A DNA stretch of 64,000 bases from Marivita sp041725935 (lineage in GTDB: Bacteria > Pseudomonadota > Alphaproteobacteria > Rhodobacterales > Rhodobacteraceae): NCBI GenBank assembly GCA_041725935.1, contig JBGRQD010000017.1:1-64000 (forward strand), in the 5' to 3' direction. Numbering within the stretch: the first letter of the stretch is position 1; each line of letters opens with the position of its first letter. Shown piece after piece: positions 1-8,468 of the stretch. The notes beneath the pieces are model-generated. The model was not told the DNA's origin. It saw only the letters and a list, made by a program, of their open reading frames with translations, and made no database searches. The position numbers and the translations under genes were made by a program.

Positions 1-76
1 GTTCATTCAAACCTCCATTTTGGAAGTTTGAATCAGAAATCACGCCAAATGGGAATCCTGAATGTCCACAGGCCCT
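1..76 (-). mobile_element. Probable insertion-sequence end (partial, runs off the left edge)
   Basis: Cytochrome c homology in the neighbouring gene stops abruptly at a CTAG (75-78), a target duplicated by several IS5-like elements. On the minus strand the foreign-looking DNA begins GGGCCTGTGGACATTC. Near the edge there is a GGAGG ribosome-binding site (12-16, minus strand) and an ATG at 6-4 that would start a gene leaving the window, probably the transposase. Positions 5-16 and 22-33 form a 12-bp stem with one G.U wobble in RNA and a 5-nt loop, which buries that ribosome-binding site. Only the end of the element is visible, so the family and the transposase are inference. Confidence 0.5.
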
Positions 77-463
77 AGCGATCTCGTCGTCGCTCAGGAT
101 ATCGCCAAAGCCCATCATGTTGGATTTGTAACCCCCGCCGACAATGGCTTCGGTGCCCTCGCGGACGATCCGGATCAGAAGCGCATTGTCGTGATGCCAG
201 GTGTGGCCCGTTTCGTCATGCGGCGGTGCAGGCAAGTATCCATCGGCATCGCGATCCTGCCAGTTCGGTTGCTGCCCTTCGAGGTTCACGCCGTGACAGC
301 TTGCGCAATAGTCGGCGTAAAGCGCTTTGCCTTCGGCGATTCGCGCGGGGTCGGTATAGGGCAGGGTGGGGTGCGCCGCATCGGCGGTCCAGGCCGGTGC
401 GATCCAGACAGCACCTCCGACGATCAGGGATATTGCCACGCCTGCGATGATTGTCGTCTTCAT
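77..463 (-). pseudogene. Class I c-type cytochrome, 3' end lost at an insertion junction
   Basis: The reading frame starts with an ATG at 463. Residues 5-22 are a hydrophobic export signal or anchor. The haem-binding motif CASCH is at residues 53-57, and methionines 116/117 in a GYKSNMMGFG segment supply the likely sixth haem ligand. These features fit a small periplasmic or membrane-anchored monohaem cytochrome. Family members usually continue after the ILSDDEIA segment with a last helix of about 15-20 residues. Here codon 129 is followed directly by the putative IS end, and the frame stays open to the window edge with unrelated sequence. The haem site is intact, so a shortened product could still be made; function and electron partner are unknown. 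Confidence 0.7.
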
Positions 464-599
464 GCGGAGTCCTTTGGTCTTTGCAGCAACCCTCACGGGC
501 TTCCCGCGCGGGAAGGTCAAGTCACGGGACGGTGAAAGCCGCATTGCACTGGAAACGGACGCCCCGAGGCTTTAGGTCTTGGGCATGACGGAGAAAGAC

Positions 600-1550
600 A
601 TGACCAAACCGCCCCTGACACTTTACCTTGCCGCGCCGCGCGGCTTTTGCGCTGGTGTCGACCGCGCGATTAAGATCGTCGAGATGGCGCTTCAGAAATG
701 GGGCGCGCCGGTCTATGTGCGCCACGAGATCGTGCACAACAAATTCGTGGTCGACAGCCTGCGCGACAAGGGTGCGGTGTTTGTCGAGGAACTGGATGAA
801 TGCCCCGATGACCGCCCGGTGATCTTTTCCGCCCATGGCGTGCCCAAGGCAGTGCCAGCCGAGGCCGCCAAGCGCGAAATGATCTATGTCGATGCGACCT
901 GCCCCCTTGTCAGCAAGGTTCATATCGAGGCGGCACGGCATCACGAAAACGGTCTCCAGATGATCATGATCGGCCATGAAGGCCATCCCGAAACCATCGG
1001 CACGATGGGGCAATTGCCTGAAGGTGAAGTGCTGTTGGTCGAAACGGTTGCGGATGTGGCCAAGGTGGATGTGCGTGATCCCGAACGTTTGGCCTTTGTC
1101 ACGCAAACGACGCTCAGCGTGGATGACACGATCGACATCGTCGCCGCGCTCCATGCACGCTTTCCCAAGATCGTCGGCCCGCACAAGGAAGACATCTGTT
1201 ACGCCACCACGAACCGTCAGGAGGCGGTCAAGGCGATGGCCCCGAAATGCGACGCGATGTTGGTTGTCGGTGCGCCGAACTCGTCCAATTCGCGGCGTCT
1301 GGTCGAAGTGGGCAGCAAGGCGGGATGCGCCTATTCCCAGCTTGTCCAGCGCGCCCCAGATATCGACTGGCGCGCGCTCGAAGGCATTGCCAGCATCGGC
1401 ATCACCGCCGGTGCAAGCGCACCCGAAGAGCTGATCAACGAAGTGATCGACGCCTTCCGCGATCGCTACGAGGTGACGGTCGAGATGGTTGAAACGGCGG
1501 TCGAGAACGTGGAATTCAAGGTGCCGCGCGTCTTGCGGGTGCCTGCGTGA
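600..1550 (+). CDS. ispH: 4-hydroxy-3-methylbut-2-enyl diphosphate reductase (IspH/LytB)
   Basis: This enzyme carries out the last step of the MEP isoprenoid pathway, reducing HMBPP to IPP and DMAPP with a [4Fe-4S] cluster in the cytosol. The three cluster cysteines are visible at C17 (PRGFCAGVDRA), C101 (VDATCPLVSKVH) and C200 (EDICYATTNRQ). The frame is open from 579, with ATGs at 585 and 600. I chose 600 because GGAG at 590-593 is correctly spaced and the protein then begins like its relatives, giving 316 aa, a normal length. It is convergent with the helicase gene across a short hairpin. Confidence 0.95.
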   Translation: MTKPPLTLYLAAPRGFCAGVDRAIKIVEMALQKWGAPVYVRHEIVHNKFVVDSLRDKGAVFVEELDECPDDRPVIFSAHGVPKAVPAEAAKREMIYVDATCPLVSKVHIEAARHHENGLQMIMIGHEGHPETIGTMGQLPEGEVLLVETVADVAKVDVRDPERLAFVTQTTLSVDDTIDIVAALHARFPKIVGPHKEDICYATTNRQEAVKAMAPKCDAMLVVGAPNSSNSRRLVEVGSKAGCAYSQLVQRAPDIDWRALEGIASIGITAGASAPEELINEVIDAFRDRYEVTVEMVETAVENVEFKVPRVLRVPA

Positions 1551-1551
1551 A

Positions 1552-1571
1552 GGTGCGTGCAAGCACGCACC
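1552..1571. terminator. Stem-loop between convergent ispH and helicase genes
   Basis: GGTGCGTGC (1552-1560) and GCACGCACC (1563-1571) form a perfect 9-bp inverted repeat directly after the ispH stop codon. There is no long T-tract on the plus strand, so it is a plausible but weak bidirectional terminator. Confidence 0.45.
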
Positions 1572-1581
1572 CTACATAGGT

Positions 1582-3873
1582 TCACTTTTTCCCGCCGGGT
1601 TTCCCACTGAACTTGCCCGCCGGTTTGCCGGTCGGTTTTCCACCCGGCTTGCCGCCGAACTTGCCACCCGGTTTCGCGGCACCAGCTCCCGCACGCGGCT
1701 TGCGCATGCTTTGTGACGGGTCGCTTGCATTGGCGCGGGCGGCTGCGCGGGCGATGTTCTTCTTGCTGTCAGGTCTGCCTTCGGGCGGGGGTGGACCTTT
1801 GGGTTTGCCCTTGCCCTTGTAGGGCTGCGCCTGGAATTCGCTTTCGGTACGACGCGGCGGACGCTCTCCACTGGGCTTGTCGCCATAGGGCTTTCGCTCG
1901 CGCGCCGGACCGTCGGATTTGCCCTGATAAGGCTTACGCTCACGGGCGGGTCCATCGGATTTGCCTTGGTACGGCTTACGCTCACGGGCGGGTCCATCTG
2001 ACGAACGGGCATAGGACCCGCCCGGTTTGCTGGCAGGCTTGCCCGCCGGCTTACGGTCCGCAGGTTTCGGTTTGCGCGCGCGCGGTGCCGGATCGTCATT
2101 CCAGTCGATCGGGACCGAAGACGGAGCTGTCGGTTTCGCGGGGGCCTCGGTTCTGGCCTCGGGCGCTTCATTGCGGGCCACGGGCTCAGCTTGGGGCGCG
2201 TCACGGTACGGCTTGCGCTCTGGCTTGGGGCCACGATTGGCGGCAGGGCGGGCACCGCGATCAAAGTCAGGTGCCTTGTCGAGCCGGGTCAGGGTGACCC
2301 CCTTTTCCAGCTCCATTTCGGGACCCACGGCATTCAGGAAGCGCGCAACCGAGGATTCCTTGATCTGCACCAGCGAATGATCCTGCTGGATGCGGATCGC
2401 GCCGATGTCGTCCTTGCTCAGATCGCCGGCGCCGCAGACCATCGGCAGAACACGCCGGGGTTCGGCGTCGGCATCGCGGCCACCGGACACGGCGAACCAG
2501 ACGCTTGGGCCGAACTCCTCGCGCTTTTCGGGTTTTGCACCGGGGTCCGACAATTCCTCGGGCGCGGTGTGCTGTTCGCGGAACATGCGCAGATAAGCCG
2601 CCGCGATCTGCTCGGGTGTCTTTTCTGCCACAAGCCGGGTGACCACGGTTTCTTCGGATTCGCCCACCGGCGTGTCCCATGCCGGGTCTGCGAACATGCG
2701 GTCCTCGTCGCGCTCCAGCACCTCTTCGGCAGAGGGTGCGGACCCCCAGTCGGATTTCAGCTTGGCCATGCCCAGAATGCGCTCGGCCTTCTTGCGCACC
2801 TTAGGTGTCACGATCAGCGCGGACACACCCTTACGCCCGGCGCGGCCTGTCCGGCCCGAGCGGTGCAGCAGTGTTTCGTGGTTCGACGGCAGTTCGGCAT
2901 GCACCACCAGATCGAGGTTCGGCAGGTCGATACCGCGCGCGGCCACGTCCGTCGCCACGCAGACCTGCGCGCGACCGTCGCGCATGGCCTGAAGGGCATG
3001 TGTGCGTTCGGTCTGCGACAATTCACCCGAGAGCGCCACAACCTGGAACCCGCGATTCGACAGGCGGGTCGTCAGGCGGTTCACCATCGCGCGGGTGTTG
3101 GCAAAGACGATGGCGTTGGGCGCCTCGTAGTAGCGCAGCGTGTTGATCACCGCGTTGTCGGTGTCGCGGTCGTTCACCATCATGGCGCGGTAGGCGATAT
3201 CGGCGTGTTGGCTGGTCTCGGATTTTGTGACCACCCGGATCGCGTCGCGCTGATAGCTTTTCGCCAGCTTGGCGATCATCGGCGGCACGGTGGCCGAGAA
3301 AAGCAGCGTCTGACGGTCTTCGGGCGCTTCGCCCAAAATGAATTCGAGGTCTTCGCGGAAACCCAGGTCGAGCATCTCGTCCGCCTCGTCCAGCACCACG
3401 GCACGGCACTGGGACAGGTCGATCGAGTTGCGCATGATGTGGTCACGCAAGCGGCCCGGCGTTGCGACGACGATATGCGCGCCGCGCTCCAGCGCGCGGC
3501 GTTCGTCGCGCATATCCATGCCGCCCACGGTCGAGGCCATGACGACACCCGCCTGTGCATAGAGCCACGCCAGTTCGCGTTTCACCTGCATCGCCAGTTC
3601 CCGCGTCGGCGCGATCACCAGCGCAAGCGGCGCGCCGGCCGGGCCAAAGGTTTCGTCCTCGAGAATCGTCGGCGCGATGGCAAGGCCAAAGCCCAGCGTC
3701 TTGCCCGATCCTGTCTGGGCCGAGACCAAAAGGTCGGCTCCAACATATCCGGGGTTGAGAACCGCCTCCTGAACCGGAGTCAGCGTTTCATATCCACGGG
3801 CATCAAGGGCGTCTTGCAGGGCTTTTTTCACGAGTGTCGTCTTTTTTGTAAGGTCGGCCCACCAGCGGGCCAA
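1582..3873 (-). CDS. DEAD-box ATP-dependent RNA helicase with DbpA-like domain and repetitive basic tail
   Basis: It unwinds structured RNA, probably in ribosome assembly or mRNA turnover. Motifs appear in order: Q motif (GYETLTPVQ), Walker A AQTGSGKT at 52-59, PTRELA, ATPGR, DEAD at 162-165, SAT at 193-195, the helicase C segment VATDVAARGIDL, and HRSGRTGRAGR. Residues about 485-555 resemble the DbpA RNA-binding domain. The rest is low-complexity and basic, with three near-identical SDGPARERKPY repeats and a KPGGK-rich end, suited to non-specific RNA binding. At 763 aa it is long for the family because of this tail. An in-frame GTG about 14 codons downstream (VKKALQDAL) is an alternative start. 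Confidence 0.9.
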   Translation of the reverse strand: MARWWADLTKKTTLVKKALQDALDARGYETLTPVQEAVLNPGYVGADLLVSAQTGSGKTLGFGLAIAPTILEDETFGPAGAPLALVIAPTRELAMQVKRELAWLYAQAGVVMASTVGGMDMRDERRALERGAHIVVATPGRLRDHIMRNSIDLSQCRAVVLDEADEMLDLGFREDLEFILGEAPEDRQTLLFSATVPPMIAKLAKSYQRDAIRVVTKSETSQHADIAYRAMMVNDRDTDNAVINTLRYYEAPNAIVFANTRAMVNRLTTRLSNRGFQVVALSGELSQTERTHALQAMRDGRAQVCVATDVAARGIDLPNLDLVVHAELPSNHETLLHRSGRTGRAGRKGVSALIVTPKVRKKAERILGMAKLKSDWGSAPSAEEVLERDEDRMFADPAWDTPVGESEETVVTRLVAEKTPEQIAAAYLRMFREQHTAPEELSDPGAKPEKREEFGPSVWFAVSGGRDADAEPRRVLPMVCGAGDLSKDDIGAIRIQQDHSLVQIKESSVARFLNAVGPEMELEKGVTLTRLDKAPDFDRGARPAANRGPKPERKPYRDAPQAEPVARNEAPEARTEAPAKPTAPSSVPIDWNDDPAPRARKPKPADRKPAGKPASKPGGSYARSSDGPARERKPYQGKSDGPARERKPYQGKSDGPARERKPYGDKPSGERPPRRTESEFQAQPYKGKGKPKGPPPPEGRPDSKKNIARAAARANASDPSQSMRKPRAGAGAAKPGGKFGGKPGGKPTGKPAGKFSGKPGGKK
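1879..2001 (-). repeat. Three 42-bp tandem repeats inside the helicase tail
   Basis: Three adjoining units (about 1879-1920, 1921-1962 and 1963-2001) encode the 14-residue SDGPARERKPYQGK-type repeat. The second and third copies are nearly identical in DNA as well as protein, which points to recent slippage or unequal recombination and possible copy-number variation between strains. Confidence 0.75.
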
Positions 3874-4055
3874 AGCGGGCGTCTAGATCATTGGAAGACA
3901 AATGTATAGCGTCTTCGCAACACTCTTGACGCGGATCTGCCATGCTTTCCTTGCAATCCCCGTGGACGGCCCAAGCCCCCTGCGGTGTTCCAGCGCTTGG
4001 CGCGAGGACTGGTCTGGGCTAGGTCTCAGCGCGCACATAGTAAGACGGACCAGAG

Positions 4056-4508
4056 ATGACCCAGATACCCCGTTCCGCCCTGATCCTTGGACTTGCCGGT
4101 GTGATCCCGTTTGCCTGGGGCGCGCTGACGTTGTTGTCAGATGCGGCGGCGCAATGGGGGCTGGACACGCTGGGGCCGAGGTTCATCGGGCCTTATGTCC
4201 AGCTCAGCTACGGGATGGTGATCCTTAGCTTCATGTCCGGTGTGCTCTGGGGATTTGCCACCAAGGCGCAGGGCGGGCAGGCGGCAACAGGCTATGCGCT
4301 CTCGGTGATTCCGGCGCTTTGGGCGTTTTTCATGACCGGCGGCGGGCCCGTTTCGGCGGGCACGAACCTGATCTTCGGCTTTCTGGGATTGCTTGTGCTG
4401 GATTACGCATTCTGGACATGGGGGCTTGCGCCGAAATGGTGGCTGCACCTGCGCGGGCTGCTGACGGCGCTTGTCGTGCTCTGCCTGTCCGTGGGCGTCT
4501 TCCTGTGA
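4056..4508 (+). CDS. DUF3429 family inner-membrane protein
   Basis: This 150-aa protein is almost entirely hydrophobic, with about five membrane segments (roughly 8-26, 45-67, 78-97, 103-122 and 130-149). Family members occur widely in proteobacteria without an assigned function. The stop codon overlaps the GTG start of the next gene (GTGA at 4505-4508), so it is probably the first gene of an operon with the methyltransferase, rnhA and the TRIC-like channel. The 182-bp gap to the divergent helicase gene presumably holds both promoters. Confidence 0.7.
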   Translation: MTQIPRSALILGLAGVIPFAWGALTLLSDAAAQWGLDTLGPRFIGPYVQLSYGMVILSFMSGVLWGFATKAQGGQAATGYALSVIPALWAFFMTGGGPVSAGTNLIFGFLGLLVLDYAFWTWGLAPKWWLHLRGLLTALVVLCLSVGVFL

Positions 4509-5095
4509 CCGACCGCGAGACGATCGCCGTCTACGATGCCCGCGCAAGCGATTATGCCGGGCTTGATCCCTCGCCCGCCCCAAGCGACACATTGGCCAGC
4601 TTCATCGCCGGCTTGCCAACCGGCGCGCGTGTGCTCGATCTTGGCTGCGGCCCCGGCACCTCGGCGCGTCACATGGTCCGGGCGGGATGCGTGGTCGACG
4701 CGGTTGACGCCTCGTCAGCGATGATCGCTCTGGCGTCGGCCATCGAGGGCGTGACCGCGTGGCAGGCCAGTTTCGACGACATCATGGGCAGCGCGATCTA
4801 TGATGGCGTCTGGGCGAATTTCAGCCTTCTGCACGCGCCTCGCGCCGACCTGCCGCGCCATTTGTTGGCGATCCATACAGCGCTGAAACCCGGTGGCCTG
4901 TTTCATATCGCGGTCAAGGAAGGCACCGGTGAGAGGCGTGACAGCATCAATCGCCTCTATACCTATTTCACCGAAGCAGAACTGACCGTGCTGTTACAAA
5001 CCGGCGGTTTTACCGTTGGCCCCTATCGACGCGGTCGTGACAAAGGGCTAAGCGGCGAGGACGCTGACTGGATCTCTGTAACTGCCCATGCCTGA
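4505..5095 (+). CDS. Class I SAM-dependent methyltransferase
   Basis: The SAM-binding glycine loop VLDLGCGPGT is at residues 43-52, followed by VDAVDASSAMI with the ribose-binding acidic residue and a typical ALKPGGLFHIAV strand after the catalytic core. At 196 aa it is a minimal Methyltransf_11/25-type enzyme with no visible substrate domain; the substrate is unknown. The frame is open upstream, but the GTG at 4505 overlaps the previous stop by 4 bp and starts the recognisable domain. The last 8 bp overlap rnhA, so the genes are probably translationally coupled. Confidence 0.8.
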   Translation: MTDRETIAVYDARASDYAGLDPSPAPSDTLASFIAGLPTGARVLDLGCGPGTSARHMVRAGCVVDAVDASSAMIALASAIEGVTAWQASFDDIMGSAIYDGVWANFSLLHAPRADLPRHLLAIHTALKPGGLFHIAVKEGTGERRDSINRLYTYFTEAELTVLLQTGGFTVGPYRRGRDKGLSGEDADWISVTAHA

Positions 5096-5549
5096 CCTTT
5101 ACGCCTATACCGACGGAGCCTGTTCCGGAAACCCCGGACCTGGAGGCTGGGGTGTGCTGATGCAGGCCAAGGACGGCGAAACGGTGGTCAAGGAACGCAC
5201 GCTTTCAGGCGGCGAGGCGAACACCACCAACAACCGCATGGAACTGCTGGCGGCAATCCACGCGCTGGAAACACTGGCGCGGCCATCCTCGCTGACCATC
5301 ATCACCGACAGCGCCTATGTGAAGAACGGCGTGACCGGCTGGATCCATGGCTGGAAGCGCAATGGCTGGAAGACCGCAAACAAGAAGCCCGTGAAGAATG
5401 TCGAACTGTGGCAGCGGCTGGACGAAGCACAGGCGCGCCATGACGTGACGTGGGAATGGGTCAAGGGCCACGCGGGTCATCCCGAGAACGAACGCGCCGA
5501 CGAGCTGGCGCGCGAAGGTATGAAGCCGTTCAAAAAAGGCTCGGCGTGA
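5088..5549 (+). CDS. rnhA: Ribonuclease HI
   Basis: It degrades the RNA strand of RNA:DNA hybrids. The catalytic acidic residues are recognisable at D9 (YTDGACSGNPGPGG), E52 (TNNRMELLA), D74 (IITDSAYV) and the late aspartate in ENERADELA. The basic handle region (HGWKRNGWKTANKKPVKN) is present. Length is 153 aa, as in E. coli. The ATG overlaps the end of the methyltransferase gene, and the stop overlaps the GTG of the following gene. Confidence 0.96.
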   Translation: MPDLYAYTDGACSGNPGPGGWGVLMQAKDGETVVKERTLSGGEANTTNNRMELLAAIHALETLARPSSLTIITDSAYVKNGVTGWIHGWKRNGWKTANKKPVKNVELWQRLDEAQARHDVTWEWVKGHAGHPENERADELAREGMKPFKKGSA

Positions 5550-6169
5550 GCCTCATTGCGCTGCTCGACCACGCGGCGGTGCTGGTCTTTGCCCTGACCG
5601 GAGCGCTTGTCGCCAGCCGCGCGCAGTTGGACATCATCGGCTTTGCGTTTCTCGCGATCCTCACCGGGGTTGGCGGTGGCACGATCCGCGATGTCCTGCT
5701 GGACCGGAACCCGGTCTTCTGGATGGCAGATCCGACCTATCTGGGCGTCGCCGTGTTGGCCGCGCTGGTGGTCTTCTTCACCGCGCATCTTTTCGAAAGC
5801 CGGTACAAAGCCATCCTCTGGCTGGACGCCGCCGCTCTGTCCTTTGCCGTGGCTGCGGGGGCCAATATTGCCGCCGCTCTGGGCCAAAGCGCGCCCATCG
5901 TGATCGTCATGGGGGCGGTGACCGGCTGCATGGGCGGGCTGATGCGCGACGTGGTGGCCAACGAAGTGCCGCTGGTGCTCAAGCAGGGCGAGCTTTACGT
6001 CACCTGTGCCGTGGCTGGGGCTGCGGTGATCGCGTTTGCGCCTGTCGTGGACCTTGGCCCGACGCTCACCGTTATGCTTGCCGCCGCCATCACCTTCGGC
6101 CTGCGTGCAGGCTCCATCGCCTTTGGCTGGAGCCTGCCGGTCTACAAGTCGCGCCCGCCACGCACCTGA
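5546..6169 (+). CDS. TRIC-type (UPF0126) membrane channel family protein
   Basis: The 207-aa protein has about seven membrane segments and an internal duplication with the family's paired glycine-rich motifs, GVGGGTIRDVLLDRNP in the first half and GCMGGLMRDVVANEVP in the second. Prokaryotic members are trimeric cation channels related to animal TRIC; some are annotated YicG/YadS. The GTG at 5546 overlaps the rnhA stop (GTGA), which fixes the start and makes this the last gene of the overlapped operon. Confidence 0.8.
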   Translation: MSLIALLDHAAVLVFALTGALVASRAQLDIIGFAFLAILTGVGGGTIRDVLLDRNPVFWMADPTYLGVAVLAALVVFFTAHLFESRYKAILWLDAAALSFAVAAGANIAAALGQSAPIVIVMGAVTGCMGGLMRDVVANEVPLVLKQGELYVTCAVAGAAVIAFAPVVDLGPTLTVMLAAAITFGLRAGSIAFGWSLPVYKSRPPRT

Positions 6170-6171
6170 CC

Positions 6172-7350
6172 TTATTGCAGATCGCTGAACGCCTCTTGCA
6201 GACGTTTCGCGGCTTCTTCGACGCGGTAGCGCTGCGTGGCCAGGTTGAAGCGCAGGAAGGTTTCGCCGCCGGGGCCGAATTCGGGGCCGGGGCTGGGGGC
6301 GATGCGCGCCTCCTTGCGCACACGGCGGCTGATCTCTTCGAAATCCATGCCTGTGCCCGAAAAGTCGACCCAGGCCAGATAGGTCGAGGCCAGCGGCAGA
6401 GAGCGCACACCGGGGATGGCGTTGATCGCGTCATCGAAGATCCGGCGGTTCTCGATCAGATGTTCGATCTGTGCGTCCACCCATTCGGCCCCTTCTGGCG
6501 AATAGGCGGCGGTCACCATCTTGATGCCGAGGGCGTTTGGCGAATAGTCCAGCGACCGCAACCGTTGTGCCATCGCGTCGCGCAGATTGGCATCGGGGAT
6601 GATCATGTTGCCGGTTTTCTGCCCCGCGATGTTGAACGTCTTGGACGACGCGGTCAGGATGACCGTCCGGTCGCGCGCCTCGGGGACCGCTACGTCGAAT
6701 GGGACAAAGGTTTCGCCGGGATAGATGAAGTCGTGATGGATTTCGTCAGCCACGACAATCAGATCATTGCGCTTGGCAAACTCGGCTACATTGCGCAGTT
6801 CCTCGGCGCTCCAGATGCGCCCCGAGGGATTTTGCGGCGAGCAGAAGATCAGCATTTTCTCGGTGCCATCCAGCTGTGCCTGCGCCGCGTCGAAGTCGAT
6901 CTGGTAGGTGTCGCCGTCAAGGGTCAGGGGGCATTGTACGGGCTCGCGCCCGGCGCGGCGGATCTTGAATTCGAATTCGTGATAGACCGGGTTGAACGTC
7001 ACGATCCGATCGCCGGGCTGCGACCACACATCAAGACATAGCGCAATGGCGTTGCCCAGACCTTGCGAGGTGAGGATCCAGTCCGTGTCGATGGTCCAGC
7101 CATGCCGGGTCTTCATCCACCACTGGATGGCGGCGTTGTAGTCGGTGAAATCGGTGAAATAGCCAAACACCCCGTGATCTACAGCGTCCTGCAGCGCTTT
7201 CAGAACGCAGGGCGCAGTCGGGTAATCGCTGTCGGCGGTCCACATCGCGATCCCGTCTTCGCTGGACACGTCGAACTTGCTTTCCAGAATGTCCCACTTG
7301 GAACTATGTGTTCCGCGCCGATCATTGGCTGTGTTGAAAAGATCACGCAT
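6172..7350 (-). CDS. MalY/PatB-like PLP-dependent aminotransferase or C-S lyase
   Basis: This is a fold-type I PLP enzyme of 392 aa. The Schiff-base lysine is K237 in TASSKTFNIAGQKTG; N174 (SPQNPSGR) and D202 (VVADEIHHD) are the expected cofactor contacts. The HHDF and FNIAG features favour the MalY/PatB cystathionine beta-lyase group over general aspartate aminotransferases. The frame extends far upstream on the minus strand, but that part is a shadow of the first deformylase gene; the ATG at 7350 begins the conserved protein. The exact substrate is not decided by sequence. Confidence 0.85.
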   Translation of the reverse strand: MRDLFNTANDRRGTHSSKWDILESKFDVSSEDGIAMWTADSDYPTAPCVLKALQDAVDHGVFGYFTDFTDYNAAIQWWMKTRHGWTIDTDWILTSQGLGNAIALCLDVWSQPGDRIVTFNPVYHEFEFKIRRAGREPVQCPLTLDGDTYQIDFDAAQAQLDGTEKMLIFCSPQNPSGRIWSAEELRNVAEFAKRNDLIVVADEIHHDFIYPGETFVPFDVAVPEARDRTVILTASSKTFNIAGQKTGNMIIPDANLRDAMAQRLRSLDYSPNALGIKMVTAAYSPEGAEWVDAQIEHLIENRRIFDDAINAIPGVRSLPLASTYLAWVDFSGTGMDFEEISRRVRKEARIAPSPGPEFGPGGETFLRFNLATQRYRVEEAAKRLQEAFSDLQ

Positions 7351-7446
7351 GGTCCACTCCACTCTGCTCGGATTTTCGACGACGCTATCCCAAGGAACGT
7401 CAGGTGCAAGCCCCCGTCTATTGCCCTCGGGGCATGGATTGCCTAA

Positions 7447-7974
7447 ATGCCTGCCATGAAATTGCCGATCCTCATCCACCCGGACCCGCGTCTGAAAAAG
7501 GTCTGCGACCCTGTGCCCGATTTGTCGGACGATTTGCGCCGGCTGGCCAAGGACATGCTGGAAACCATGTATGACGCGCCGGGCATCGGGCTGGCCGCGC
7601 CGCAGGTGGGTGTGTTGTCGCGTCTGATCGTTGTCGATTGCATCAAGGATGACACGGACACGCCGCGTCCTCTGGTGATGTTCAATCCCGAGATCCTCGC
7701 ATCTTCGGATGACCTCAATGTCTACGAGGAAGGCTGCCTGTCGATCCCGGACCAGTTCGCCGATGTGACCCGTCCCGAAGCGGTCAAGGTCGCCTGGATC
7801 GACGAAAAGGGCACTCCGCGGGAAGAAGAGTTCGACGGGCTCTGGGCGACCTGTGTGCAGCACGAGATCGACCATCTGAACGGCAAGCTGTTCATTGACT
7901 ACCTCAAGCCGCTCAAGCGCCAGATGATCACCCGCAAGATGGTCAAGCTCAAGCGCGAACAGGCGCGGGCATGA
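7447..7974 (+). CDS. def: Peptide deformylase, canonical copy
   Basis: It removes the N-formyl group from nascent proteins. All three signature motifs are intact: GIGLAAPQ at 46-53, EGCLS with metal ligand C97, and QHEIDH with ligands H139 and H143 and catalytic E140. Length is 175 aa. A second ATG three codons later (7456) is an alternative start. It heads an operon of three deformylase paralogues and fmt, and its stop overlaps the next ATG (ATGA). This copy alone could supply the essential activity. Confidence 0.96.
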   Translation: MPAMKLPILIHPDPRLKKVCDPVPDLSDDLRRLAKDMLETMYDAPGIGLAAPQVGVLSRLIVVDCIKDDTDTPRPLVMFNPEILASSDDLNVYEEGCLSIPDQFADVTRPEAVKVAWIDEKGTPREEEFDGLWATCVQHEIDHLNGKLFIDYLKPLKRQMITRKMVKLKREQARA

Positions 7975-8468
7975 GCGTTCGGCCCATCGTCAGATGGCCC
8001 GATCCCCGGCTGGCCCAGGTCTGCGACCCGGTCAGAGATCCGGCGGCGCTGGCCGATCTGGTGCAGGACATGTTCGACACCATGTACGACGCCCCCGGTC
8101 GCGGGCTGGCGGCACCTCAGATCGGCGTGATGCAACGGCTGTTCGTCATGGACCCCACGTGGAAAGAGGGCGACCGAACGCCCTATGTCTGCATCAATCC
8201 GGAAATCGTGGCTTCCGGCGATCCCGTGGCCGAGAAGACCGAAGCCTGCCTGTCCATCCCCGGCGTGTCTGCCGATGTCACCCGCTCGACAGAGATCACG
8301 CTGGCCTATACCGATCTCGACGGTACACGGCACGAAACCCGGCTGACGGGATTTTCTGCAACCTGTGCACAGCACGAATTGGATCACCTGAACGGGGTGG
8401 TGATCTTTGACCGCCTCGCGCCGGAGGCCAAGGCATGGCTCGAAGCAGAATATGCGGCGCTGCCATGA
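7971..8468 (+). CDS. def: Peptide deformylase, second paralogue
   Basis: The 165-aa paralogue keeps the metal and catalytic residues: Q50 in GRGLAAPQ, C93 in EACLS (glycine replaced by alanine before the cysteine), and HELDH with H135, E136 and H139. It therefore looks enzymatically competent, although the altered motif 2 is unusual. The start overlaps the first copy by 4 bp and the stop overlaps the third copy's ATG. It lacks the basic C-terminal helix of copy 1, so its substrate range or ribosome docking may differ (inference). Confidence 0.92.
   Translation: MSVRPIVRWPDPRLAQVCDPVRDPAALADLVQDMFDTMYDAPGRGLAAPQIGVMQRLFVMDPTWKEGDRTPYVCINPEIVASGDPVAEKTEACLSIPGVSADVTRSTEITLAYTDLDGTRHETRLTGFSATCAQHELDHLNGVVIFDRLAPEAKAWLEAEYAALP

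Noticed and set aside
2191..3909. 572-codon open frame on the plus strand over the helicase gene
   Set aside because: It mirrors the helicase gene, whose motifs are unmistakable. The frame is a by-product of high third-position GC.
7351..7875. N-terminal extension of the MalY-like gene
   Set aside because: The extra residues are the reverse of the first deformylase gene; family homology begins at the ATG at 7350.
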